Of a stretch of 46,818 nucleotides of DNA, positions 17,135 to 25,305 are shown one piece after another. Location: positions 1 to 46,818 of the forward strand of contig JAQIBJ010000014.1 of assembly GCA_027859085.1 (NCBI GenBank), in the 5' to 3' direction. Source of the stretch: Mycoplasmatota bacterium (GTDB lineage Bacteria; Bacillota_I; Bacilli_A; Izemoplasmatales; Hujiaoplasmataceae). A program made the translations under genes and the position numbers. The notes under the pieces are model-generated. The model was not told the origin of the DNA. It did not search any database and was given only the letters and a program-made list of their open reading frames with translations. Within the stretch, counting starts at the first letter, position 1. Each line of letters starts with the position of its first letter.

Positions 17135-18599
17135 ATAAAATCGATCCTCCTTCTTTATGTACTTTTTTTATCTTACGGCCAATTAAAACACCACTGATAA
17201 GTATAATTCCGCCTAAAATGTAGCCAAAATTACTTTTTATGATATTATTTCTATATTCTTGAAAAGCTTTGGAATAGTAATACTGATCGTGCCCTAATTT
17301 AAAATATTCCATTGCTTCTTTATATTTTTCTTGTCTTAATAATAGTTTACCAATACCATTATATGCAATCTCATAATTGGAGTTAATTTGTATAACTTTC
17401 TCCCATACTACTGCAGCTTCTTCAAACTGACCTTCATTATGGAAGTGAATGGCCTGATTAACATAGGTTCCAAATTCAGTTAAACCATAGACAATAATCG
17501 TCTTAGTTTTTCTATCTAAAACTAATAAATCATCACCTAAATAATCTATTGCCACACCCTCACTAAATTTATCTGATTGACTCCCTGCATCTCCATCAAT
17601 ATAGAGTAAGTTACCTTCTCTATCATAAGTGAATAATCGAGATCTCTTTTGATCTAATACAGTATAAATACCATCATTGGTATATGCAATATCTACAATA
17701 CTACTAGGGCCATCAACAACATAATTATTCATGCCTTCGACGTACTGAATATCGCCCATAGGCGGGAAAAATCCATCCCGTTCAATCACATCAACACCTT
17801 TTGGATTAATTAACTGAATCGGATTTTCATCATTGTTTTCAGAGACCTTTGATGTTGCATATATGAAATTTTCTTCATTGATATTCACATTGGTATACTC
17901 AGTTGGTAAAAACAACTGTAATTGAGCGATTTGCTCTTCGGTCATCAAACTTCTACTAAAAATCTCAAATGGTGTCAGTTTAATTGGATTAACACCCGTA
18001 TAACGATTAAACGTTCCATCTGAATTTATTTCTAAAATTCCTTCATAAATATTTTTAGCGACAACATACATTCTATCAGTCGGATCAACTGTAATTTTTC
18101 TAGGTTCGAACAACAATTCATCAAATGTTGATTCATCTATCTCACTAAAAACATTGACGACTTCATAACTATGATTTAATTTTACAATTCTATAGTTTCC
18201 TGTATCACTTATAAAGATACCATTATCTGTAACATCAACCCCATAGGGGCCTTTAAGTGTTAAACTTGTTTCATCTATAATGCCGTCTTCAGCAAGAATA
18301 TCTAAATAAATTTGACTATAACTAAATTCAGTTAAAGCTTTAATTTTTTGAAAACTATCATTGATAATTATTAGACTGTTTTCATTCTTATCAACAAGGT
18401 AAATCTTATTGTCATGTACAACTAAATCTTCTGGTGACGAAAGATTAACCTCTAAAGTTTCAGAATTAATGCTGGCGATATAATTTAACCCTGGTGCACT
18501 ATGAATCGCTGTTCCCCAATATGAATAATTATAGTTAGTAGCACCTATTAAAAATGGTAGTATAAATAGGCCAAGCATAATCATTAGAATTTTTTTCAT
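17124..18599 (-). CDS. Secreted NHL-propeller protein with TPR and C-terminal anchor
   Basis: 491 residues. A signal peptide (KKILMIMLGLFILPFLIGA) leads to a beta-propeller of NHL-like blades (about 50-370), with repeats such as LKGPYGVDVTDNGIFISDTG and FEPRKITVDPTDRMYVV. Two TPR-like helices follow (about 385-450: EAAVVWEKVIQINSNYEIAY, YKEAMEYFKLG). One transmembrane helix near residue 465 has a basic cytoplasmic tail. The propeller faces outside and may hold carbohydrate or a partner protein. It lies between the first permease pair and YIP1/DUF5696 and likely belongs to the same import complex. The exact function is unknown. Confidence 0.82.
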   Translation of the reverse strand: MKKILMIMLGLFILPFLIGATNYNYSYWGTAIHSAPGLNYIASINSETLEVNLSSPEDLVVHDNKIYLVDKNENSLIIINDSFQKIKALTEFSYSQIYLDILAEDGIIDETSLTLKGPYGVDVTDNGIFISDTGNYRIVKLNHSYEVVNVFSEIDESTFDELLFEPRKITVDPTDRMYVVAKNIYEGILEINSDGTFNRYTGVNPIKLTPFEIFSRSLMTEEQIAQLQLFLPTEYTNVNINEENFIYATSKVSENNDENPIQLINPKGVDVIERDGFFPPMGDIQYVEGMNNYVVDGPSSIVDIAYTNDGIYTVLDQKRSRLFTYDREGNLLYIDGDAGSQSDKFSEGVAIDYLGDDLLVLDRKTKTIIVYGLTEFGTYVNQAIHFHNEGQFEEAAVVWEKVIQINSNYEIAYNGIGKLLLRQEKYKEAMEYFKLGHDQYYYSKAFQEYRNNIIKSNFGYILGGIILISGVLIGRKIKKVHKEGGSILYED

Positions 18600-18612
18600 T
18601 AATCACACACTC

Positions 18613-19470
18613 CTATTTCATTCCTGAATGAGAAAAAGTCTCAACGATTCTAGATTGAGAGAATATAAAGAACGTTACTGGAACAATCATCATAATAAAA
18701 GCCACAGCAGCTATCGTTCCTGCTCTTTCAATTGTACCTTGAGCAATTTGTCTCAATGCATAACTTAAAGGCTTAAACTCTTCACTAAAAATAAAACTTC
18801 CTCCATCAGTAATCCATAATCTTTGGAATAAAAGAATGATTAAAGTTAGCCAAGCAGGCTTAACTAAAGGCATCACAATCGTAAAGAAAATACGATATTC
18901 ACTTGCCCCATCAATCTTAGCTGATTCTATAAGATCATCGGGTATCTGTGTCATAAATTGTTTCATTAAATATAAACCTAAACTAGAAGCTATTGCAGGC
19001 AATATAATCGCGCTAGGGGTATCAATTAAACCAATGCCTGAAATAATAATATAATTTGGTGTAGCAGTAACTTGTGGTGCAAACATTAAGGAATAGACAA
19101 CTAAAGAAAAGAAAATTGCTCTACCCGGAAATTTATATTTTGCCAAAGGAAAAGCAGCCATTGATGCAACAATAACATGGCCGATTGTTCCTACAACAGT
19201 AATAAATATTGTATTGAAAAAGTATCGACTAAAAGGTACCCAACTGTTTCCTATTAGTTCTGATAAATCCCTGAAATTATCAAAAGTAATATTTCGAGGA
19301 AATAAACGTGGAGGAAATAAAAACAGTTCATCTAGTGGTTTAAAAGCATTTGACGCTGTCATGATTAATGGATAAGCACTAAAAAATCCAAAAAACAGTA
19401 AAACAACTAATAACATAATATCTCCACCGAGACTTCGATTAAGTTTTCTGGTTTTTGTGAAAAATTTCAT
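18613..19470 (-). CDS. Sugar ABC permease, MalG type (first pair)
   Basis: 285 residues with six helices. The loop IPDDLIESAKIDGASEYRIFFTIVMPL holds the EAA motif. The ATG lies directly after the stop codon of its MalF-type partner. It is closer to standard length than the second MalG-type protein at 11984 and lacks its polar N-terminal tail. It imports saccharide delivered by one of the binding proteins upstream. Confidence 0.93.
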   Translation of the reverse strand: MKFFTKTRKLNRSLGGDIMLLVVLLFFGFFSAYPLIMTASNAFKPLDELFLFPPRLFPRNITFDNFRDLSELIGNSWVPFSRYFFNTIFITVVGTIGHVIVASMAAFPLAKYKFPGRAIFFSLVVYSLMFAPQVTATPNYIIISGIGLIDTPSAIILPAIASSLGLYLMKQFMTQIPDDLIESAKIDGASEYRIFFTIVMPLVKPAWLTLIILLFQRLWITDGGSFIFSEEFKPLSYALRQIAQGTIERAGTIAAVAFIMMIVPVTFFIFSQSRIVETFSHSGMK

Positions 19471-20403
19471 TTATTTACCCACCTTTCTCAACACTTGTCT
19501 AACCACTAAGTTGGTTGTAATCATAATCAAGAATAATACTGTCGCAATGGCACTTGCATACCCTAAATCGTAACGAACAGTACCAAAATCAATTAAATGG
19601 GTGACAATCGTGTGTCCTGCATACTGGACACTCGGGAATCCGACCAGCTGCATGGAGACTGCAGCAATCGCTAAAGTCGTCGTAATCTGCATCACTGCAC
19701 CAAACAGTAATTGTGGCCTCATTGACGGTAATGTAATATACCATAATTCTTGCCAACGATTTCTAATACCATCAACTGCTCCTGCTTCATATAAAGTCTT
19801 GTCAACACTTTGTAGACCAGCAATAAACGCTAGAAAACTAACTCCTAATGATAGCCATAATTGAACAACAATAATGACTAAAAGCATGTATTCTGGATCT
19901 TTCAACCATTGTATAGGATTATTGACGAAACCAAAACGAATTAAGAATGAATTTGCATATCCATGCACATCACCACTAAATATCAATAGCCACATTAAAA
20001 ATGCATTTCCACTAATACTTGGTGCATAAAACACTAATGTTAAAAATGATCTTAACTTGGGACCAAGTTCATTAATTAACCAAGCAAATAAGAATGCCAT
20101 CATATAACTAATCGGTCCTGTTACTACTGCTAAAATCAAAGTATTTTTTAAAGCAATAATAAATATATCATCTTCTAAAAATAATTTTATATAATTATCT
20201 AAACCAACAAATCTTGGTGGTTCTAGAAGGTTAAAGTAAGAAAAACTAATACCCAATGACATAATTACTGGTAAAACGGTAAAAGTTAAAAACAATATAG
20301 CAAAAGGAGCCATTAATACATAATAATGTTTACTTTTTTTGATTTCTGTCCACAGCAACTTTCTTTTGTTTTTTCTAGCTGCTGAAGCTTCACTATTTTT
20401 CAC
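19471..20403 (-). CDS. Sugar ABC permease, MalF type (first pair)
   Basis: 310 residues, GTG start (20403) behind a GGGGG stretch. A basic N-terminus is followed by six helices, with the EAA loop VDKTLYEAGAVDGIRNRWQE. It follows the 968-residue binding protein after 10 bases, so that protein is its most likely partner. The gene continues directly into the MalG-type subunit. Confidence 0.93.
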   Translation of the reverse strand: MKNSEASAARKNKRKLLWTEIKKSKHYYVLMAPFAILFLTFTVLPVIMSLGISFSYFNLLEPPRFVGLDNYIKLFLEDDIFIIALKNTLILAVVTGPISYMMAFLFAWLINELGPKLRSFLTLVFYAPSISGNAFLMWLLIFSGDVHGYANSFLIRFGFVNNPIQWLKDPEYMLLVIIVVQLWLSLGVSFLAFIAGLQSVDKTLYEAGAVDGIRNRWQELWYITLPSMRPQLLFGAVMQITTTLAIAAVSMQLVGFPSVQYAGHTIVTHLIDFGTVRYDLGYASAIATVLFLIMITTNLVVRQVLRKVGK

Positions 20404-20413
20404 ATTAAGCCCC

Positions 20414-23320
20414 CTAATCTAAGCCAAATTCACGACGTTTTTTGTCTATCTCTTCATTGATGACTTGTACATAATCATAAATTGTTTCACGAGGATTTGA
20501 ACTTTCATTTAATACTAAACGAAAAGCATTATCCAAATGTCTACCAGTCATATAACCACCTGGTACCTCTGGAATACCTTTAACCCAATTCCATTGTTCT
20601 TCTAATTTTTCATATTCTTCAACGGTCCATGGTAAGCGACTCATTGCTTCAACATTTGCAGTAGGATATCTAGCAGCTGCACCTAAAATCCCTTCCATCT
20701 CTCTACCAAATCTTACTTGAACATCAGTACTTGTCCACCATTTAAGGTATTCCCAAGCAGCATCCTTATCTTCACAGTTGTTCATAATCATTATTGATGT
20801 GCCTGTTGCTACAGTCTCACGTCTAACTGTTGTACCTGAATCGCTTTCAACGACAGTACCAGGGATTGGTAAGAAATCCCATTTACCTCGAATTTCAGGT
20901 GCGAAAACACTTAGCACATTATAGACATTATAATAAGTGATACCAATAGGCATTTGTCCACTTCTGAACCTGTTAACAAAGTTCGCTTGAACAGGGAAAG
21001 AATAATCAGTATAAAATCTGGTCCATCTTTCAAACACTTCAGGACCTCTTCCTTCATTAAAGCCGCTTTTTGTATTACCATTAATATAAAACTCTCCATC
21101 GTTTTGATAGAAAAGTGTTGAAAAAATTGGATTTGGAGGCAAGTTCATCACCGCACCTTCAGTAATAGGTACTGGTAAAAAGAATTCAAGATTATGTTTT
21201 TGTAAATCCGGAATTAAAGTAATCACATCATCCCAAGTATTTGGTGGTGTTAAATCCAACTCTCTAAAAATATCGGTTCGATAAAACATCATTAAAAATA
21301 CCTGTTGCTCTGGTAAAGCATAATAACCACCTTCATATTCAAAAGGAACCATTGCAGAATCTTTAAATCTGGTTGTTACTTCTTCAAAATCTTCAAACTG
21401 AGAAATGTCATAAACAGCACTACGCATTCCATAATTAACTGGTATATTATTTCCCAATCCCATTGCTACATCTGGTCCAACTTTAGATAAAGTTGCCGGT
21501 AATAAAACCTGAGCATTAACCAACTTTAAATCCACCTTTACTTTGCTTTCAGGTGTAAATGATTCATCAATGAGTTTTCTTAAAACATTTGCTTGATCTC
21601 TACCAATGGATAACCATACTTCAATACTTGTATCGAATTCAGCATCATTTGTTACACCTAAGTTTGAATAATCAGTGTTAAAGGTTGCAAAAAACGACCT
21701 AATGCCAAACCAAAGCCCTTGAATGAACGATTCATTGCCTTTAGGGAGTTCATCTTTAGAAGTATGAATAAGAAAGTAATCAATTTCTAAAGGTTGTGAA
21801 CTTAACAATAAAACCAACGTTCCTAAAGAAGATATATTACTGCTAAAAGTCAATAGTTGAATATGAATTTCTCTTGGTTTGTCAATAAAATCATCTAACT
21901 GTAGAATCACTGTATCCAAAATACCTGTTTTTTCACTTTTGGATCCTGAAATTAAAATAATATTTTCTCGAATTTCTTTCAAATTATCTCGTTCAGTTGT
22001 AATTCTTTCAACAAGATTATCAATTCTTTCAGTTAATTGATAGTCACGATATATATCCGGTTCAGGACCTGTATAAACTAATATTTCTCGATATAACTTA
22101 TTAAGATTATTAATCGCAGATTGAATTTGTCCAATAATTGGTCCGTACTCTCCTAAAGATACTTCCATTTTTAAAGTGTGTGTGCCAGCTTCAAAATAGA
22201 ACAGATAAGCTTCATCTTGTGAGCCTAGGGTTTGAATACGCCAATTTCTTTTAAATTGAAATGAATAATTTTCCATTTCATCAAATGGAATTTCATCATC
22301 AATATAAATGTTACGATAGACATTCATACCAGAAGCCAATCTTTGTTTAACTCGCATACTTATTTGATAAAGACCTGGTTCATCAATTTCAAATTCCCAA
22401 GCAATAAAATCTCCTGATACTCTCCAATTGTTTCCGCCAATTGTATTTAATTTAACCAATTTAGGACTACTTGGCATCGTTTTTGAGCTCGTTCTATCAT
22501 TTAGAGGATAAAGCGTTGGTGAAGAACTATATGCATGTTCTTCAGCTTGCACAAAAGTGATTTCATCTTTGATGACATCTTTATCACTATGGATTTCTGT
22601 ATATTCTTCATAAGACTTTCTATCTTTTACACTTAATACTTGTATACTTTTTATCATCATAGGTTCTCTAATACCTTCTAAAGATAGTGTATTATTTCCT
22701 TGATCAAAATAAAAAGCATAAGGACCATCAACATAGCCTATATGGTCATTAAAATAACTGTCTGTCCAAAAAGGTTGTTCTTCTTGAGACGGTCTAATAT
22801 CATTACCATTTACATCGGTCTTAACTTCTGAAGCATTACCCCATATCCGATGAAAGGTTATATTTTTTGCCCCCTCGAAAGGGACCTCTCCATTAATATA
22901 AAGTGTTCTTTCTATACTTGAACTTTTACCTTCATAAGGGAAATAATTAATTTTCAAATTATAATAACCTGCAACTGGAATATCTACTTCCCATGTTACA
23001 AATCCATCTTCTTCAGTTAATAAAACGTTGTCATATCCTTGATATGAAGCAAATTCTTCGATTTTATCATTTGAATCTGTATAGTCTAAAGATTCAATGA
23101 TTATATTTTTATCCAGTGGATAAAATGCATCATGACTTTCTAAATAGGAATAATAATCAGAGACGTCAAAATATGATAATTCATCAACCAACGAATTATC
23201 AATCGGTGCTGTGTTAAAATTTAGAGAATCTTGACGATTACTCAACCAAACTGAGTCTACTGTTATAAATGCTAGTAATAGTATCAAGAATGCTAGTAAT
23301 ATAATATATATTTTTTTCAC
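20414..23320 (-). CDS. Membrane-anchored solute-binding protein with carbohydrate-binding-like domains
   Basis: 968 residues, GTG start with GGGAAG upstream. An N-terminal helix (IYIILLAFLILLLAFITV) without lipobox or clear cleavage site suggests a membrane anchor. Two beta-sandwich modules follow (about 85-250 and 260-405) with matching patterns: FVTWEVDIPVAGYYNLKI / ERTLYINGEVPFEGAKN and FIAWEFEIDEPGLYQISM / RNIYIDDEIPFDEMEN. These look like carbohydrate-binding modules. A helical spacer (405-480) leads to a family 1 extracellular solute-binding domain (about 550-960: DVAMGLGNN, PPNTWDDVITLI, AAWEYLKWWTSTDVQ). Twice the length of a normal binding protein, it could hold polymer with one part and hand oligomers to the permeases with the other. 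Confidence 0.88.
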   Translation of the reverse strand: MKKIYIILLAFLILLLAFITVDSVWLSNRQDSLNFNTAPIDNSLVDELSYFDVSDYYSYLESHDAFYPLDKNIIIESLDYTDSNDKIEEFASYQGYDNVLLTEEDGFVTWEVDIPVAGYYNLKINYFPYEGKSSSIERTLYINGEVPFEGAKNITFHRIWGNASEVKTDVNGNDIRPSQEEQPFWTDSYFNDHIGYVDGPYAFYFDQGNNTLSLEGIREPMMIKSIQVLSVKDRKSYEEYTEIHSDKDVIKDEITFVQAEEHAYSSSPTLYPLNDRTSSKTMPSSPKLVKLNTIGGNNWRVSGDFIAWEFEIDEPGLYQISMRVKQRLASGMNVYRNIYIDDEIPFDEMENYSFQFKRNWRIQTLGSQDEAYLFYFEAGTHTLKMEVSLGEYGPIIGQIQSAINNLNKLYREILVYTGPEPDIYRDYQLTERIDNLVERITTERDNLKEIRENIILISGSKSEKTGILDTVILQLDDFIDKPREIHIQLLTFSSNISSLGTLVLLLSSQPLEIDYFLIHTSKDELPKGNESFIQGLWFGIRSFFATFNTDYSNLGVTNDAEFDTSIEVWLSIGRDQANVLRKLIDESFTPESKVKVDLKLVNAQVLLPATLSKVGPDVAMGLGNNIPVNYGMRSAVYDISQFEDFEEVTTRFKDSAMVPFEYEGGYYALPEQQVFLMMFYRTDIFRELDLTPPNTWDDVITLIPDLQKHNLEFFLPVPITEGAVMNLPPNPIFSTLFYQNDGEFYINGNTKSGFNEGRGPEVFERWTRFYTDYSFPVQANFVNRFRSGQMPIGITYYNVYNVLSVFAPEIRGKWDFLPIPGTVVESDSGTTVRRETVATGTSIMIMNNCEDKDAAWEYLKWWTSTDVQVRFGREMEGILGAAARYPTANVEAMSRLPWTVEEYEKLEEQWNWVKGIPEVPGGYMTGRHLDNAFRLVLNESSNPRETIYDYVQVINEEIDKKRREFGLD

Positions 23321-23347
23321 TTGCTACTTCCCTTCTCTTAGAAATTA

Positions 23348-23372
23348 CCCCCTTCATAAATCGGGAAGGGGG
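23348..23372 (-). other. GC-rich intercistronic hairpin between the two binding proteins
   Basis: CCCCCTTC (23348-23355) pairs with GAAGGGGG (23365-23372) around a 9-base loop. It is by far the most GC-rich stem among the intergenic sequences here. No T-tract follows, so it is not a standard terminator. Stems after a binding-protein gene often protect the upstream message, so the lipoprotein would be made in excess over the permeases, as in malE-malF. Confidence 0.65.
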
Positions 23373-23387
23373 CATTAAAAATGTTGG

Positions 23388-25085
23388 TTAATCTAAATAT
23401 TCTTCTAAAGCCGCTTCATAAATAGGTTTAATTCTATCCACAGCTGTTCTAGATGTTCCTTCTTTAATTGCGCCATTAATGTTACTAACCCAACCATTTT
23501 CACTATAAGCACTAATTCCTATTGCGTTGGTTATATCAAGATAAACTTTATCGTAAACTTCTAAATATGCATCAACATATTTTTGTTTATCAAATTTAGT
23601 TAATAATGTTAATTCAAAATCTTCATCCGTTTGTTGGTTTGTTTTCCATATTTGTAGTGCGTTCCATACTCTAAACACTAATTCTTCTTTTTCTGATGTC
23701 ATTCCACTAGCAATTGACATAATAGCAACACCACTAATAGGACTTGTATATTCATCTGTATAATCATCAGCAACTGGATAAGGTACAAAGCCTAATTCAA
23801 ATGGAATAGTTCCCCATCGATTATCAGCACTTAAGAACCATAAATCTCCAGGATGCATTGCGACTTTACCACCCATCCAAAGAGGACTACCTGAATCATA
23901 TTGTCCATTTGGTTCAAACAAACCTTTTCCCCAAAGTGTTGTTAGGAAATCATAAGCTTCTAATGCAGGTGCTTGAGCAAAAGCCACTCGACCTGTTTGT
24001 TTATTAATTAAACTACCGCCGTTTAAAGAGATCATATATTTAGCATAATCACTTATAACGCCACCTAAAGCATACATATCTTCAGCTTGTCCATCTAAGG
24101 CTGTTTGTACTTGAGTTGCCCAATTTTCAAACTCAGTCCAATTCCATTCGCCTGATAAATATAAATCTGTCGGATTGTCTACACCTAAACTCATAACAAG
24201 GTCAGCATTATAATATAATCCACCATTCATTGTTGGGTTATATGATTCAAATCCGTAAACCCCACCTTGATATTCTCCAACATCCAAATAAGATTCATCA
24301 ATATTAGAGCCTATTGTGTTCATGTATTGTGATACATCCGTTAATGCATTACCTTTTACAAGTTCTTGAACCCAGTCACTTGTAATCCAATATATATCAC
24401 TTAAAGGTTCTCCAACAACACTTGCTTGGATGATTGAAGTGACACGATCTGGACCCCAAGCTGCACTTGCTGGGTAATTCCGATAAAGTATTACTACATT
24501 GTATTCTTCTTCAACTTGTGTTTGTAACTCTTGTCTTTCTAATTGATCAGTCCCTGAATAATTCTCATGGAATGGATCAATTTCGTATACAGCTCCATGC
24601 ATAATGATAATTTCTTCTGCTGGAATTTGAACACATTCATCTCCAACTTTTTCATAATGAATAGGACATCCTTCAAGTCCAACCACGGTTACAGTTATTG
24701 TTTGCCTATCTTCATTACCGGCGCTATCTTCTACAATATAAACCAAAGTATATACACCTGTTTTATCATTATCAACAGAACCATTAACAATAATTGTACT
24801 TGTTAAGTCTCCATCCTCTACATCGCTCGCTGTAATTCCGTCTAAAGGATTAAAGGTATCACCAATGGTAATTTGAACATTTTGTAACCCTGAAAGCACT
24901 GGATCAGCATCTTCAGTTGAATTAGCAATACATGCATCTCCCACCTTAGTAAAACCCACTTCACATGTCAATTCTGTATCTTCAGAGTCTAAAGTGGTTT
25001 CTACTGTTTCGCCACCTTCTCCTCCACAAGAAACTAGGATAAACATTAAAAAAACTCCCGCAAATAAAAATAATAATTTTCTCAT
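23388..25085 (-). CDS. Solute-binding lipoprotein of a sugar ABC transporter
   Basis: 565 residues from ATG 25085, with GAGAGGAAG just upstream; a GTG at 25103 would put the start before this site. A lipobox (FILVSC, lipid on Cys20) anchors it in the membrane. Next come a short Cys loop (CEVGFTKVGDAC), a DUF5011/HYR-like sandwich (about 58-138: FNPLDGITASDVEDGDLTS, DSAGNEDRQTITVTVVG) and a second Cys loop (CPIHYEKVGDEC). The C-terminal 400 residues form a family 1 binding domain (YNADLVMSLGVDNPTDLY, WNWTEFENWATQVQ). It starts the transport operon. The Cys loops match the repeats of the surface GHL10 protein at 32382. Confidence 0.9.
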   Translation of the reverse strand: MRKLLFLFAGVFLMFILVSCGGEGGETVETTLDSEDTELTCEVGFTKVGDACIANSTEDADPVLSGLQNVQITIGDTFNPLDGITASDVEDGDLTSTIIVNGSVDNDKTGVYTLVYIVEDSAGNEDRQTITVTVVGLEGCPIHYEKVGDECVQIPAEEIIIMHGAVYEIDPFHENYSGTDQLERQELQTQVEEEYNVVILYRNYPASAAWGPDRVTSIIQASVVGEPLSDIYWITSDWVQELVKGNALTDVSQYMNTIGSNIDESYLDVGEYQGGVYGFESYNPTMNGGLYYNADLVMSLGVDNPTDLYLSGEWNWTEFENWATQVQTALDGQAEDMYALGGVISDYAKYMISLNGGSLINKQTGRVAFAQAPALEAYDFLTTLWGKGLFEPNGQYDSGSPLWMGGKVAMHPGDLWFLSADNRWGTIPFELGFVPYPVADDYTDEYTSPISGVAIMSIASGMTSEKEELVFRVWNALQIWKTNQQTDEDFELTLLTKFDKQKYVDAYLEVYDKVYLDITNAIGISAYSENGWVSNINGAIKEGTSRTAVDRIKPIYEAALEEYLD

Positions 25086-25163
25086 TTTCTTACTTCCTCT
25101 CACTAAATTTAAAAAATATTTAAATATTAATTCTCAATTTTTTTCCATTCTTTTATTGATTAT

Positions 25164-25169
25164 ATTATA
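25164..25169 (-). promoter_or_regulatory. Candidate -10 box of the transport operon
   Basis: TATAAT on the minus strand, about 80 bases before the lipoprotein start, just after the terminator of the upstream gene. I see no convincing -35 at 16-18 bases. Adjacent ATAATCAAT recurs near the anmK promoter and partly near the rpiR promoter. Confidence 0.45.
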
Positions 25170-25251
25170 CACTTTTAAAGCCCATATTTATAGTTCTAAT
25201 CTTAAAATTATATTGAACTTTCATAAATAAAAAAATATTTTCAGTCAAGAA

Positions 25252-25285
25252 AGAAAAAAAACTAGCTCACAAAGTAAGCTAGTTT
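25252..25285 (-). terminator. Strong terminator of the surface-protein gene
   Basis: AAACTAGCT and AGCTAGTTT (25277-25285 and 25259-25267) form a perfect 9-pair stem, followed on the minus strand by a run of eight T. It lies about 20 bases after the surface-protein stop and isolates that gene from the transport operon. Confidence 0.88.
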
Positions 25286-25305
25286 ATTTTCTTGTAAATT
25301 ATTGA

